From contig NZ_JAUOPH010000001.1 in the NCBI RefSeq assembly GCF_030546935.1, positions 496,001 through 560,000 on the forward strand: a stretch of 64,000 nucleotides of DNA, written 5' to 3'. The first letter of the stretch is position 1. Each line of letters starts with the position of its first letter. The notes beneath the pieces are model-generated. The model was not told where the DNA came from and searched no databases. It was given only the letters and a program-made list of their open reading frames with translations. Below are positions 18,049 through 29,200 of this stretch, piece by piece. Origin of the DNA: Marinobacter sp. 2_MG-2023 (GTDB lineage: Bacteria > Pseudomonadota > Gammaproteobacteria > Pseudomonadales > Oleiphilaceae). Position numbers and translations under genes: made by a program.

Positions 18049-19254
18049 ATGAGCACACCTTCCCCCTACGACAACCTACCCGATGCACAGGGCTTTTTTG
18101 GTAAATTCGGCGGGCAGTTTGTGCCGCCGGAAATGAAGCAGGTAATGGATGAAATCAGCGCCGCCTATCAGGAAATCCGCCAGCGCAAGGATTTCCAGGA
18201 TGAGCTGGACTACTTGCTGGCAGACTATGTGGGTCGCCCAAGCCCGATCTTTTACGCACGGCGGTTATCTGAAAAACTTGGCGGTGCACGCATCTATCTG
18301 AAGCGTGAAGATCTGAATCACACAGGCGCTCACAAGATCAACCACTGCCTCGGCGAAGCCTTGCTGGCGAAGTTTATGGGTAAAACCAAGGTGATTGCCG
18401 AGACTGGCGCGGGCCAGCACGGTGTTGCTCTGGCAACTGCTTGCGCACTGGTAGGCATTCCCTGCGAAATTCATATGGGCACGGTGGATATTGCCAAAGA
18501 GCACCCGAACGTGACCAAAATGAAGATTCTGGGTGCTACTTTGATACCGGTGACTCGCGGGACAGCGACCCTGAAGGACGCCGTCGACAGTGCCTTTGAT
18601 GAGTACCTGAAAGATCCCCAGAATTTTATTTACGCCATTGGCTCCGTTGTGGGCCCACACCCATTCCCGGGTATGGTTCGCGATTTCCAGTCGGTTGTTG
18701 GTCGTGAAGCTCGCGCGCAATTCATGGAACGCTACAAAAAATTGCCGGATTACGTTGCAGCCTGCGTGGGTGGCGGCTCCAACGCCATGGGCATTTTTAC
18801 AGCGTTCCTGAATGATGAAAGCGTCAAGCTCGTGGGTGTCGAGCCTGCGGGTGAGGGTCTGGACACTGAGCGGCATGCGGCAACCATGACCAAGGGAAAA
18901 CCCGGCCAGATACACGGTATGGCCTGTTACGTGCTCGAAGACGATGAAGGCAACCCCATGCCGGTTCACTCCATCGCATCTGGCCTGGACTATCCGGGGA
19001 GCGGCCCGCAACACAGTTATCTGAAAGACCTGGGACGGGTGGAGTATGCCAGTGCCAATGACACCGAGTGTCTGGATGCATTCATGATGCTGTCGCGGGT
19101 GGAAGGCATCATTCCTGCGCTGGAAAGTGCTCATGCTGTGGCCTGGGCCATACGTGAGGCACCCAAGCTGTCAAAAGAACAGTCTATCCTGGTCAACCTT
19201 TCAGGCCGCGGGGATAAAGACGCCGACTACGTGGCGGAAAAACTGGGCCTGTAA
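18049..19254 (+). CDS. trpB: Tryptophan synthase beta chain
   Basis: 401 residues, usual TrpB length. It condenses indole with serine to tryptophan using PLP. The PLP lysine is in [12 protein letters not shown]; the phosphate-binding glycine loop is [10 protein letters not shown]; further landmarks are [12 protein letters not shown] at the start, [12 protein letters not shown], and NLSGRGDKD near the C-terminus. These place it with canonical TrpB rather than the TrpB2 class. No trpA, trpF or other trp gene is in the window, so it stands alone here with its own promoter region and terminator. It could be a second TrpB copy acting as a free-standing indole-salvage enzyme. Confidence 0.95.
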   Translation: MSTPSPYDNLPDAQGFFGKFGGQFVPPEMKQVMDEISAAYQEIRQRKDFQDELDYLLADYVGRPSPIFYARRLSEKLGGARIYLKREDLNHTGAHKINHCLGEALLAKFMGKTKVIAETGAGQHGVALATACALVGIPCEIHMGTVDIAKEHPNVTKMKILGATLIPVTRGTATLKDAVDSAFDEYLKDPQNFIYAIGSVVGPHPFPGMVRDFQSVVGREARAQFMERYKKLPDYVAACVGGGSNAMGIFTAFLNDESVKLVGVEPAGEGLDTERHAATMTKGKPGQIHGMACYVLEDDEGNPMPVHSIASGLDYPGSGPQHSYLKDLGRVEYASANDTECLDAFMMLSRVEGIIPALESAHAVAWAIREAPKLSKEQSILVNLSGRGDKDADYVAEKLGL

Positions 19255-19271
19255 CCATCTGTTGCAGAAAT

Positions 19272-19308
19272 AAAAAAGGCGAAGCTGGAGCCCGGCTTCG
19301 CCTTTTTT
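19272..19308. terminator. Bidirectional intrinsic terminator after trpB
   Basis: A perfect stem AAAAAAGGCGAAGC / GCTTCGCCTTTTTT encloses an 8-base loop, with an A-run before and a T-run after, so it can terminate trpB and the convergent uspA transcript. Confidence 0.92.
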
Positions 19309-19323
19309 ATGACTTTTGGCTGG

Positions 19324-20217
19324 CTAGCGCAGAATCACCAGTGGTTTCTTCGCGGTCGTCAGCATGCTGGTGGTCGTACTGCCCAGTAAAAAGCGGCGAA
19401 TTTTAGAGTGGCCGTATGCGCCCATCACCAGAATGTCGATATCGAACTCATCCTGATAACTGTGCAATACAGGTTCTACTTCACCACTACGGATAGCCAG
19501 CGTAATTTCTGACTCAAGAGGAGCCAGCATAGCCTCGGCTTTGCGCAACTGGGCCATGGCTTCCGAGGTTTCATTGCCCACCATCACCAGATGCATTGGC
19601 ATGCCTTTGAGTACCGGGCTGGCTGCCAGGTGCTCAACACCACGAAACGCCGTGGCGCTGCCATCAAATGCCAGCATGGCGCTTTTAGGCGTTGAGAATT
19701 CATTGGGAACCAGCAGGATCGGACGGCTCATACTGCGGATGACGGTTTCCAACTGGCTGCCGATGTGTTGCTCACCCTCTGAACTGCTTTCGCCGTGCAG
19801 CCCCATCACCAGCAGGCGAATATGCTCCTGCATTCCCAGCAGAGATTCCGTCAGATCACCATGGCGCTGGCGTTTTTTGATTTCGCTGACGCCTGCCTCC
19901 TGCAACCTGAGTGCGGCTTCTTCCAGCATATGGTTGCCATGCTCCAGAGCAAGCTTTGCCCTTTGGCGATCCAGCTGAGCCAGTTCATCCAGAAGATGTT
20001 CCCGGCTCCCCAGGCCAATGTTGCCGGCCAGATCCGGCTCCGCCGGGTAGCGCTCTTCATCAAGTACATGCAGCAAGGTCAGCGGCAGGTTCATATACTT
20101 ACTGGCCCAGGCAGCGTATTCACATACGGCCGGTGCAGCACGGGAGCCATCAACACAGGCTACAACTTGCAATGTATCCTGCGGGTCAGTTTGGATATTC
20201 GCTGTCGTTTCCTGCAT
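19324..20217 (-). CDS. Universal stress protein, tandem UspA domains
   Basis: 297 residues made of two UspA domains of about 140 residues each. The second has an intact ATP-binding signature, VMGAYGHSKIRRFLLGSTT (GxxG, nine residues, G-S/T). The first reads VMGLHGESSSEGEQHIGSQ, close to but looser than the consensus. Both domains begin with a beta strand ending in an aspartate (VVACVDGS and AMLAFDGS). Usp proteins act in stress survival; in many marine bacteria a Usp follows a SulP transporter, as here, with only one base between the genes. A role in regulating or supporting that transporter is plausible but inferred. Confidence 0.9.
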   Translation of the reverse strand: MQETTANIQTDPQDTLQVVACVDGSRAAPAVCEYAAWASKYMNLPLTLLHVLDEERYPAEPDLAGNIGLGSREHLLDELAQLDRQRAKLALEHGNHMLEEAALRLQEAGVSEIKKRQRHGDLTESLLGMQEHIRLLVMGLHGESSSEGEQHIGSQLETVIRSMSRPILLVPNEFSTPKSAMLAFDGSATAFRGVEHLAASPVLKGMPMHLVMVGNETSEAMAQLRKAEAMLAPLESEITLAIRSGEVEPVLHSYQDEFDIDILVMGAYGHSKIRRFLLGSTTTSMLTTAKKPLVILR

Positions 20218-20218
20218 A

Positions 20219-21706
20219 TCAATGGCCCATCAGCTGGTCAATGCCTTCCGGCTTGTCGTGCACGCCAAAGCGGTCAACGATAGTGGCGCTGGCCTGGTTC
20301 ATGCCAATCACTTCCACTTCCGCACCGTCACGACGGAACTTTATAACTACCTTGTCCAGCGCGCCCACGGCGGTTATGTCCCAGAAGTGGGCACGGCTGA
20401 CGTCTATCACCACTTTATCCACCACTTCGCGAAAATCAAATGCTGCAACGAACTTTTCTGAGGAGCTGAAGAAAACCTGCCCGGTTACCTGGTATGTGCG
20501 TGTACCCGATGATTCATCAAGCGTTGTCTGCACCTCCATAAAATGCCCGATCTTGTTAGCGAAGAACAACGCTGCAAGGAGTACGCCGGCGAACACGCCC
20601 AACGCCAGGTTGTGGGTTGCGACAACCACGCACACGGTGACCAGCATGACAATGTTGGTAGAAAGCGGATGCGTTTTCAGGTTGCGGATAGACTCCCAGG
20701 AGAAGGTGCCAATGGATACCATGATCATCACTGCCACCAGAGCTGCCATGGGAATTTGTACCAGTATGTCGTCCAGTACCACGATCATCACCATCAGGAA
20801 AACACCGGCGGTGAGCGTGGAAAGCCGTGTACGCCCCCCGGATTTGATGTTAATAACTGACTGACCAATCATCGCGCATCCCGCCATACCACCAAACAGG
20901 CCGGACCCGATGTTGGCAATGCCCTGCCCACGGCATTCGCGGTTACGATCACTTTCGGTATCGGTCAGGTCGTCCACTATTGTGGCTGTCATCATCGACT
21001 CCAGCAGACCGACCACGGCCAGCGGAATGGAGTATGGAAGGATAATCATCAGGGTTTCGAGATTCAGCGGCACATCAGGCCAAAGAAAAATAGGCAGCGT
21101 GTCGGGTAACTCGCCCATATCGCCCACGGTGCGCACGTCGATATTGAACAGCACAGCAACAATCGTCAGGGCCACGATACAAATCAGCGGCGATGGCAGC
21201 ACCTTGCCCAACACCGGTACATACGGGAACAGGTAGATAATGCCCAACCCGGCGGCAGTCATGGCGTACACGTGCCAGGTAACATTGGTGAGTTCCGGCA
21301 ACTGGGCCATGAAGATCAGAATTGCAAGGGCATTCACAAAGCCTGTAACCACCGAGCGTGACACAAACCGCATAAGGCCGCCCAGTTTCAGCCAGCCAGC
21401 AACAATCTGAATAACACCGGTTAACAATGTTGCAGCCATCAGATATTCCAGGCCGTGCTCTTTTACCAGAGTAACCATTAGCAGCGCCATGGCACCGGTC
21501 GCGGCAGAGATCATGCCGGGGCGACCACCCACAAATGCGATGATGACAGCAATACAAAAAGAGGCGTAGAGCCCTACTTTCGGGTCTACACCGGCAATGA
21601 TCGAGAAAGCAATCGCTTCCGGAATCAGCGCAAGGGCAACCACAATTCCGGCGAGCAAATCGCCTTTCGTGTTGGAAAACCAGTTGGCTTTCAGTGTATT
21701 TACCAT
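20219..21706 (-). CDS. SulP family inorganic anion transporter with STAS domain
   Basis: 495 residues from ATG 21706; the frame extends further upstream but the family N-terminus starts at [20 protein letters not shown]. The SulP core has about 10-14 membrane helices, with the signature region [24 protein letters not shown] and the conserved [24 protein letters not shown]. The C-terminal STAS domain (about 390-490) contains [21 protein letters not shown]. SulP proteins carry sulfate, bicarbonate or other anions; the substrate cannot be assigned from sequence alone, but a bicarbonate (BicA-like) or sulfate role is likeliest. It forms an operon with the UspA gene, one base downstream. Confidence 0.92.
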   Translation of the reverse strand: MVNTLKANWFSNTKGDLLAGIVVALALIPEAIAFSIIAGVDPKVGLYASFCIAVIIAFVGGRPGMISAATGAMALLMVTLVKEHGLEYLMAATLLTGVIQIVAGWLKLGGLMRFVSRSVVTGFVNALAILIFMAQLPELTNVTWHVYAMTAAGLGIIYLFPYVPVLGKVLPSPLICIVALTIVAVLFNIDVRTVGDMGELPDTLPIFLWPDVPLNLETLMIILPYSIPLAVVGLLESMMTATIVDDLTDTESDRNRECRGQGIANIGSGLFGGMAGCAMIGQSVINIKSGGRTRLSTLTAGVFLMVMIVVLDDILVQIPMAALVAVMIMVSIGTFSWESIRNLKTHPLSTNIVMLVTVCVVVATHNLALGVFAGVLLAALFFANKIGHFMEVQTTLDESSGTRTYQVTGQVFFSSSEKFVAAFDFREVVDKVVIDVSRAHFWDITAVGALDKVVIKFRRDGAEVEVIGMNQASATIVDRFGVHDKPEGIDQLMGH

Positions 21707-21902
21707 AGTTTCGGGTATCCGGGTGGCTGCGCTGTTTAACAAAAATGGCGTTGCCGATGTTTGGATTACGGCAATTTCGGCAAGATAAGGGGCGCGAATT
21801 CTACCAAAGTGCGGGTGCCGGCGTAAGGGCGCCTGTCCTCTTCGCATAGCGGACTGGTATTATTGGAGCACTGCTACAGACACACAGGAGTTTCGCCCGT
21901 TC

Positions 21903-23183
21903 ATGGACGATGTTGCATCCCAGTTTCTGGCCGCGAACCAGACCACGCTGAATCTCGCTGTCGCACTCATTCTTGGAGCCATCATTGGCCTTGAGCGCGG
22001 CTGGGATGCGCGCGAACAAAAATCCGGCGAGCGCATTGCGGGCATCCGTACCTTTTCCCTCATAGGCCTTCTTGGCGGCATTTCTGTTGTTCTGGCACAG
22101 GAAATCACAGTATGGGCGTTTCCCGTTCTTCTGTTGAGCGTGGTCGCCATGGCAATCGTGGCCTACAGTGAACGGCTCGATCATATCCGCAATTTCAGCA
22201 TTACCGGCATGGTCGGCATGGTGCTGACGTTCTGTTTTGGTGCTATTGCTGTTGCCGTAGACCCCGTAATAGCAACTACCGCCGCCGTGATCACCGCGAT
22301 TATTCTCGATAACAAGGAACAAATTCACGGCTGGGTGAACAAACTTAAAGCCCACGAGCTGGATGCCGGGCTAAAACTCCTTGTAATTTCCGTAGTGATG
22401 CTGCCTTTGCTCCCCAACGAACCAATGGGGCCAAGTGGTGTGCTCAACCCTCGGGAAATCTGGTGGATGGTGGTGATGATCGCGTCCATCTCCTTCGTGG
22501 GTTACTTTGCCATGCGGTTGGCGGGCACTAAAAAGGGCATTCTCTTTACCAGCCTCTTTGGAGGCCTGAGCTCCTCCACTGCGCTGACCTTGCATTTTGC
22601 TCGCCAGGCCAACCTGCACCCAGCGCTGAACGCACAGTTTGCAACCGGCATCCTCATTGCCTGTGGCACTATGTTCCCTCGCATATTGGTGTACTGCTTC
22701 GTGATCAACCGCGACCTGCTTCCCAGCCTTGTGTGGCCAGTCGCGATAATGACGACACTGCTTTACGTACCGGCGGTTGTTATTTGGCGCCGAAATTCCG
22801 GGGGCAATCAGCTTAACCAGCCAACCCTTGGCCAAAACCCGCTCGACCTGAAATCTGCCCTGGTTTTTGGCGTACTTTTAACCGTTGTATTGCTGCTCGG
22901 TGACTTTCTTGAGAACTGGCTTGGAGACATAGGCGTGTACGTGCTGGCAGCCACCTCTGGTATTGCTGATGTGGATGCAATTACGCTTTCCCTCGGCCGC
23001 ATGTCCAACACGGGTCTTTCGCTGGATACGGCAGTTATGGGTATTGTCATTGCTGCCACAGCCAACAACCTGGTCAAGTCCGGTATGGCCTGGGTTATTG
23101 GTAACCGGAAAACGGGGCTTTATGTCGCAGGGCCCATGCTGCTGTCGCTCAGCGCGGGGCTTCTGGTGGCATGGATTCAGTAA
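21903..23183 (+). CDS. MgtC/SapB and DUF4010 family membrane protein
   Basis: 426 residues. The N-terminal third is an MgtC/SapB-like membrane domain: ALILGAIIGLERGWDARE and GIRTFSLIGLLGG, with several hydrophobic helices. The C-terminal part is a DUF4010-type membrane region (GLSSSTALTLHFAR, GIADVDAITLSLGRM, ATANNLVKSG). Around 10 membrane helices are expected. The function of this family is not established; MgtC itself is linked to magnesium limitation and ATP synthase control in pathogens, which should not be transferred to this protein. It is divergent from the SulP gene and convergent with alkB, 11 bp away. Confidence 0.88.
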   Translation: MDDVASQFLAANQTTLNLAVALILGAIIGLERGWDAREQKSGERIAGIRTFSLIGLLGGISVVLAQEITVWAFPVLLLSVVAMAIVAYSERLDHIRNFSITGMVGMVLTFCFGAIAVAVDPVIATTAAVITAIILDNKEQIHGWVNKLKAHELDAGLKLLVISVVMLPLLPNEPMGPSGVLNPREIWWMVVMIASISFVGYFAMRLAGTKKGILFTSLFGGLSSSTALTLHFARQANLHPALNAQFATGILIACGTMFPRILVYCFVINRDLLPSLVWPVAIMTTLLYVPAVVIWRRNSGGNQLNQPTLGQNPLDLKSALVFGVLLTVVLLLGDFLENWLGDIGVYVLAATSGIADVDAITLSLGRMSNTGLSLDTAVMGIVIAATANNLVKSGMAWVIGNRKTGLYVAGPMLLSLSAGLLVAWIQ

Positions 23184-23194
23184 TCAGATAATCG

Positions 23195-23845
23195 CTAACG
23201 GGCGCTGCGAAAAGTCAGGTTGTAACGACAGGCACCGGTCAGGGGGTGGGCTCCGTGCTTGAGTGTAAGCACTCCATGATAGCGTAACCGTGAAGGCCCT
23301 CCCCAGACCACCACGTCGCCGTGGCCCAAGGGAATATTTCGTGGCCGCTCACTCCGTGTCATATCACCGAACTGAAACGTCTGGGGCAGCCCAAGAGAGA
23401 CCGATACGATCGGCTGCGACAGATCCCGCTCATTTTTATCCTGGTGCAGCCCCATTTTTGCACCTGGCTCATACCGATTGATGAGGCAGGCGTCCGGAGT
23501 AAAATCCGGATACCCCGCAGCCAGTGCGGCCGACCGTGCCAACTCGGCAAAAATAGGAGGCATCTCCGGCCAGGGGTCGCCAGAACAGGGGTCCTCCGCC
23601 TGATAGCGATACCCGCGCGCATCAGTCACCCAGCCCCAATGTCCACAACAACTCATGGCAACAGACATACTGTGCCCGCCGGGTGTTTTCATGTGTCTTA
23701 AAGGGGCGGCAGCCGTGATCTGTCCAATCTCACGCAACAGATCCTCATCTGCGGCCGACGCGAAATGCCTAAGCACAAACGCACCCTCCGCAAGGGCTTC
23801 AGTCGTTGTTTCAATGGGCTGGTCGGCAAACAGGTCAGGAGTCAT
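23195..23845 (-). CDS. alkB: AlkB-type 2-oxoglutarate/Fe(II) dioxygenase (DNA alkylation repair)
   Basis: 216 residues from ATG 23845, equal to the usual AlkB length; upstream in-frame codons give a Cys-rich tail unlike the family. AlkB oxidatively removes methyl groups from 1-methyladenine and 3-methylcytosine in DNA and RNA. The iron ligands are present as H and D in LHQDKNE and the distal H in LRYHGV; the 2-oxoglutarate arginines are in CRYNLTFRSAR at the C-terminus. The substrate-binding segment SVAMSCCGHWGWVTD and INRYEPGAKMGLHQD match the family. There is no adjacent ada gene, so it appears to be transcribed alone, divergent from djlA. Confidence 0.93.
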   Translation of the reverse strand: MTPDLFADQPIETTTEALAEGAFVLRHFASAADEDLLREIGQITAAAPLRHMKTPGGHSMSVAMSCCGHWGWVTDARGYRYQAEDPCSGDPWPEMPPIFAELARSAALAAGYPDFTPDACLINRYEPGAKMGLHQDKNERDLSQPIVSVSLGLPQTFQFGDMTRSERPRNIPLGHGDVVVWGGPSRLRYHGVLTLKHGAHPLTGACRYNLTFRSAR

Positions 23846-23988
23846 AACCGCTACTTTTAACACGAAAAACCGGCCTTCTAACAGGCACGGGTATAAACAG
23901 ATGACCAGAATGAAAGCCTGTTCATGAAGATTGACTGAAAAACACGTATATTCTGTGGTCTGATCCATTATCCGGTAAGGACGTTTTG

Positions 23989-24765
23989 ATGCTGTTTGCG
24001 ATGATCATTGGTGGTCTGATTGGTTATGCCTTTGGCAAGTTCCCCGGTTTCCTGGTGGGCGCAGCTCTCGGTGCATTTTTGCTCAACCGGGCGAAGAGCC
24101 GTCTGATCGGTAAACTGCAGAACATTCAATCTGGTTTCATTGAATCTGTATTCGCGGTTATGGGTGCCCTTTGCAAAGCAGATGGCGTTGTTTCAAAAGA
24201 TGAAATCCAGATGGCAGAAACCATGTTCGTGCGTTTTCGCCTGAATGAAACCCAAAAAGCCGCAGCCAAAGCAGCCTTCAGCCGTGGCAAAGCCGAAGGT
24301 TTCGACCTGGATGCAGAACTGGCGCACTTCATGCGCATCAGCGGGCGCCAGCCAGCCTTCCTGCAGATGTTTCTGCAAGTACAGGTTTCAGCGGTCGCGG
24401 CGGACGGCGTAGTACATCCGGCTGAGCACGAAATGCTGGTTCGCATTGCCCGCGGCCTCGGCCTGCCGGAGAGCCAGGTTGATCAACTGGAAGCCATGCT
24501 GCGCGGTGCCCATGCGGGACAGGCTGGTAGCCAACGCACTAGCGCCCAGCAGAATGATGACGCCTACAAGGTTCTTGGGGTATCCCCCTCTATCAGCGAT
24601 GCAGAGCTCAAGAAGGTTTATCGTAAACTGATGAGTGATAACCACCCTGACAAACTTGCAGGCCGAGGTCTTCCGGAAAGCATGCGCGAAATGGCGGAAG
24701 AGCGCACACAGGAAATCACCCACGCCTACGATGTAATCAAGGAATCCCGGAAAAATAGCGCCTGA
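23989..24765 (+). CDS. djlA: Membrane-anchored J-domain co-chaperone DjlA
   Basis: 258 residues from ATG 23989, 7 bp after AAGGA (a TTG one codon upstream is less likely). A single glycine-rich N-terminal membrane helix (MIIGGLIGYAFGKFPGFLVG) is typical of DjlA. The middle is a TerB-like helical domain (ALCKADGVVSKDEIQMAE; VAADGVVHPAEHEMLVRI). The C-terminus is a J domain (YKVLGVSPSISDAELKKVYR) with the HPD tripeptide in SDNHPDKLAG. DjlA stimulates DnaK at the inner membrane. The stop overlaps the ATG of the amidase gene by one base (TGATG), so the two are probably co-translated. Confidence 0.93.
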   Translation: MLFAMIIGGLIGYAFGKFPGFLVGAALGAFLLNRAKSRLIGKLQNIQSGFIESVFAVMGALCKADGVVSKDEIQMAETMFVRFRLNETQKAAAKAAFSRGKAEGFDLDAELAHFMRISGRQPAFLQMFLQVQVSAVAADGVVHPAEHEMLVRIARGLGLPESQVDQLEAMLRGAHAGQAGSQRTSAQQNDDAYKVLGVSPSISDAELKKVYRKLMSDNHPDKLAGRGLPESMREMAEERTQEITHAYDVIKESRKNSA

Positions 24766-26216
24766 TGTCGGCCTCTGACTCCCCGAAAATCGCCAACGCG
24801 TTTACCGACGATGCCCTGGGCACTGATGACGGCACCGCCCTCGCCGAACGCATCCGTAGCCGCGACGTATCGGTTACTGAGGTCACACAGGCTGCCATCC
24901 AGCGATTACGCAAAGTTGAGCCGCTGATTCACAGTATTGTTGCTGAACGTTATGAGCAGGTGCTGGGGGCAGCGGCAAAACTGGACAAAGGCAACAGCCT
25001 GACGGAGGCTCCTTTTTTCAGCGGTGTGCCGACCTTTATCAAAGACAACACGAATGTGGCCGGAATGGCCACACGCATGGGTTCAGACGCCGTGCCTGCC
25101 GGCCACCCCTTAAAAAAGACCAGCCCTTTCGCACAGCAGATGCTCGCGCAGGGTTTTCTTTGTCTGGGCAAAAGCACCATGCCCGAGTTCGGGTTCAACG
25201 CTTCAACCGAATACGCTCATGGTGAACCAAGCCGCAACCCCTGGAACCTTGCTTACTCCGCCGGTGCCTCGTCCGGCGGCTCGGCTGCGTTGGTGGCAAG
25301 CGGAGCAATTCCCATTGCCCACGCCAACGATGGGGGCGGCTCCACACGAATTCCTGCAGCCTGTTGCGGATTGGTAGGACTGAAGCCTACCTGCGGGCGC
25401 GTTGTCGACAACGACGCCGCTAAATCCCTACCCATCAATATTCTCAGCGACAGCGTGGTTACCCGCTCGGTAAGGGATACCGCGAACTTTATCTACCAGG
25501 CAGAGCGATACTTCCGGAACACCAAGTTGCCACACGTTGGCAAGGTGGACGGTGCAACTGAAAAGCGGCTGAGAATTGGCCTGGTTATAGACTCCATCAA
25601 CGGCCATAAAACTGACGGTATGACCCGTAAAACCGTCGAAGCGACCGCCAGACGACTGGAAGCTCAGGGGCATCACATTGAGCCGGTGCGAGTGCCGGCA
25701 AACTCAACATTCCCCGAAGATTTTGCCTTGTATTGGGCCATGCTGGCATTCGGCATCCAACTACATGGACGCAAGCTGACTCATCCGGGTTTTGACAAAC
25801 GCCGGGTAGATGCTCTTACCCAGGGCCTGGACCGGATGTTCCGGAAAAACTTCTGGCGTATGCCTGCGATTCTGTGGCGCCTACGCCGCGCAAGATTCGA
25901 TTATGCCAAAGCAATGGCTGGTTTCGACGCCGTCCTTACGCCGGTGCTCGGCCATACCACGCCCAGGCTAGGCCACCTCAGCCCGAACGTGCCTTTCGAC
26001 ACCTTGTTCGACCGGCTGACCCGCTACGCTAACTTCACGCCTCTGGCCAACGTCACCGGCGCACCCGCCATTTCACTTCCCGCAGCCCGGTCACCGGAGA
26101 ACCTGCCGGTTTCAGTGCAGATTATGGGCCGTCACGGCGAGGACCGCACCCTCCTGGAGATCGCGTTCGGGCTTGAGGCCGATCATCCCTGGCCCTTGAT
26201 CTGCGAGAAGCGTTAA
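24765..26216 (+). CDS. Amidase-signature family hydrolase
   Basis: 483 residues. The Ser-cis-Ser-Lys machinery is visible: lysine in GVPTFIKDNTNVAG, then the glycine/serine-rich signature YSAGASSGGSAALVASG and GGGSTRIPAACCGLVGLKP. Length and layout resemble GatA-like or general amidases, but no gatB or gatC is adjacent, so a free-standing amidase acting on an unknown amide is more likely than the tRNA amidotransferase subunit. It is cytoplasmic (no signal). It overlaps the djlA stop by one base, and its 3' end is convergent with the RND efflux operon. Confidence 0.88.
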   Translation: MSASDSPKIANAFTDDALGTDDGTALAERIRSRDVSVTEVTQAAIQRLRKVEPLIHSIVAERYEQVLGAAAKLDKGNSLTEAPFFSGVPTFIKDNTNVAGMATRMGSDAVPAGHPLKKTSPFAQQMLAQGFLCLGKSTMPEFGFNASTEYAHGEPSRNPWNLAYSAGASSGGSAALVASGAIPIAHANDGGGSTRIPAACCGLVGLKPTCGRVVDNDAAKSLPINILSDSVVTRSVRDTANFIYQAERYFRNTKLPHVGKVDGATEKRLRIGLVIDSINGHKTDGMTRKTVEATARRLEAQGHHIEPVRVPANSTFPEDFALYWAMLAFGIQLHGRKLTHPGFDKRRVDALTQGLDRMFRKNFWRMPAILWRLRRARFDYAKAMAGFDAVLTPVLGHTTPRLGHLSPNVPFDTLFDRLTRYANFTPLANVTGAPAISLPAARSPENLPVSVQIMGRHGEDRTLLEIAFGLEADHPWPLICEKR

Positions 26217-26245
26217 TTCGGCGAACGACTCTGCAAACAACGTGG

Positions 26246-29200
26246 TCATGAGACGTTTCGGCTCAGACGCCTCCTCACTCTCTGCCCGACCTTGTCTCCA
26301 AGTACCAGCATGGCCGGCGTTAAAAGCAGTGTCAGCAAGGTGGCGAAGGCCAAGCCTCCGGCAATGGCGCTGGAGAGCTGTGCCCACCACTGGGTTGATG
26401 GCGCGCCCATACCGAGCGACGGTGTCAACAGGTCGACATTAATACTCAACACCATAGGCATCAGACCCAGCACTGTAGTAATGGCAGTGAGCAGCACAGG
26501 CCGTACACGCAGACAACTTGTCTCCAGCGCTGCTTCATAGGCAGTCAATCCCTCTTTCTTCATCTGGTTGTAGGTATCGATCAGAATGATGTTGTTATTC
26601 ACCACAATACCCGCCAACGCAATGATCCCCATACCCACCATAACAATGCCAAAGGACTGGCCGTTTAACAGCAGCCCGAGGAGAACTCCAGCAGTGGAGA
26701 GCACAATCGCTGAAAGAATCAGGAAGCTCTGGTAAAGGGAATTGAATTGGGTCACCAGAATAAGCAGCATCATAGCGATCGCCACCAGAAACGCTGTGAC
26801 GAGAAAATTGGAGGCCTGCTGCTGGTCTTCGTTTTCGCCCGCAACCTTTACGGTCACCCCCTCAGGTGTTTCGGGGAGCTCAGCCTGCAGTGCTTTCAAC
26901 AGGCTATCCACCTGTTCACCTGGTTGAATATCCGATTTGATGGTTACTGCCCGCTGTCCGTCCACCCGGGCGATGCTGCCGGTCTTGTTTCCCGGTTGCA
27001 GGTCAAGAAACTGCGAAAGCGGAACCTGCCCACGCGATGTGTTAATGGTCTGTCGCTGCAGATGATCCAGCTCGCGCCAGTTGTTCGGAACCCGCACGGC
27101 AATATCCACCTCATCGCGCACATCTTCAGGGCGGTATGTGGCCAGCACCAGGCCATTGGTCACCAGGCGAACCGCACTGCCGATACTGAGTACATCGGTT
27201 CCGAAACGCGCAGCAGCTTCACGATCAACTTCCAGGCGCCATTCAATGCCTGGCAGGCTACGGTCATCTTCAATATCCAGAAAGCCACCTTGCGCGCGCA
27301 TCTGGTCTTCGATTTGGTCCACATAGCCATTAAGCTTGCTGCTCTCGCGACTGCTGACCTGCAATTCAATTGGTTTGCCGCCGGCAGGGCCGTCTTCCTG
27401 CTTCCGGAACTCAAGCTCAATACCCGGAATATCCTCAGTGCGGGTCAGGAAATCATCAAGAATGGCGCTGGCCGGGCGGCGGGTAAACCAATCAGTAAAC
27501 TGAAACTGAAGCACGCCTATGACATCCGGTGCCATCTGCGTGCTGGCACTCAACATTGAGCGCGCGTAAACGGCTTTCACTTCGGGCATTCCCTGCAAGC
27601 GGCCCTCTACCTGACGCACAATGGCGTCTCGCTCCAAGACCGAAAGATCACCCCGGGCACGAACCTGCACCTGCGCCGAATCCGGCTCTACACTGGGGAA
27701 AAATTCGACGCCGTAGTTGAACTTGCCATAAGCAACATATACCAAAACAACCACTGCCAGCACGCCTGCCAGCGTATAACCGGGGTAGGACAGTAGCCCG
27801 GAAAGCAGTCGACGATACCCATGCATCATCCGGCCGCTTTCGTTAACCACACGGGCACGACGACCACCGCTGACACCTCCCAGAACCGGCAGGAACACCA
27901 GAGCCATCGCCAGAGATGCAACCAGGCAGATAATGACGGTGATGGGCAGGAACTTCATGAACTCACCCACAACGCCAGGCCAGAACAGAAGCGGTACGAA
28001 CACCGCCAGCGTGGTCGCCGTGGACGCAATAATGGGCCAGGCCATACGACTTGCTGCCTCAGCCCAGGCATCCACCACCGTCTGTCCGTCTGAAAGGTTA
28101 CGGTCGGCCAGTTCCGAAACAACAATGGCCCCATCCACCAGCATTCCGGCTACCAGAATGAGGCTGAACAGTACGACGATATTCAGGGTGAGACCCATCA
28201 TCCAGATAACCAGAATGCCGGTCAGGAATGCGCCAGGAATGGTCAGCCCCACCAGCATGGCGGAGCGCGGGCCCATGGCGGCAATTATAACAATGATGAC
28301 CAGCACGATGGCGGTTAGCACGTTGTTGAGCAGATCACTCAACATGTCACGAACTTCGTCGGACTGATCCATGATGTAGCGAATATCCAGCGCATCAGGC
28401 AACTGTGGCTGCGCCTGGGCAATCAGCTCACGCACCTGCCCCACGGTTTCGATAATGTTTGCACCCGTGCGCTTGGACACTTCCAGAACCAGCGCCGGCT
28501 CTCCATTGATGCGCGCAAATCCAGTCGGGTCTTTAAAAGTGCGCTGGAGCATGGCCACATCACCAAAAGTCACAACTGTGTCGCCGTCCACTTTGATCGG
28601 CATGGACATGACATCTTCGATATTTTCAATAACGCCCGGGACTTTAAGCGTCATGCGGCCATTGCCGGTATCCAGCGAGCCGGCGGCCACCAATTGGTTA
28701 TTCCGTGTCACCAGAGAGCTGAGCTGGTCGAAGTCTATGCCATAGCTTTCAAGCACTTGAGGGTCTGCAACGATTTCCAGAAGATCCTCCCGGTCGCCAC
28801 CTATCTCCACCTCGAGTACCTCTGGAATGGCCTCAATCGCATCTTGAAGCCCACGGGCAACAGTAATCAGCTCACGTTCAGACAGGGGCCCGGAAAGGCC
28901 AATGGAAAGTACCGGAAAGAGGGAAACGTTGATTTCATTTACCCGGGGCTCGTCTGCCTCCTGCGGAAGCTTGCTTCGAGCAGTGTCCACTTTTTCCCTG
29001 ACGTCCTGCAGAGCGGCATCCGGATCGAAACCTGCATCAAACTCCAGCATTACCGAGGCATGCCCCTCTGAGGCGGTACCACGCATTTCCTTTATCCCCT
29101 CAAGCGAGCGCAGTTCCTGCTCCATAGGCCGAACCAGCAATCGCTCTGCATCTTCCGGACTGATACCTTCCAGCGTCATGGAGATATAGATCATTGGAAT

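Noticed and set aside
18265..19134. A 289-codon minus-strand frame inside trpB
   Set aside because: TrpB is complete with catalytic motifs on the other strand; the antisense frame has no recognisable domain.
18049..19254. A trp attenuator or leader upstream of trpB
   Set aside because: No short frame with Trp codons followed by a terminator is visible in 17640-18048.
19911..20864. A 317-codon plus-strand frame across uspA and the SulP gene
   Set aside because: It is antisense to two well-supported genes and its product is not family-like.
24765..26216. Naming the amidase gatA
   Set aside because: No gatB or gatC is adjacent and the sequence fits the broader amidase-signature family equally well.
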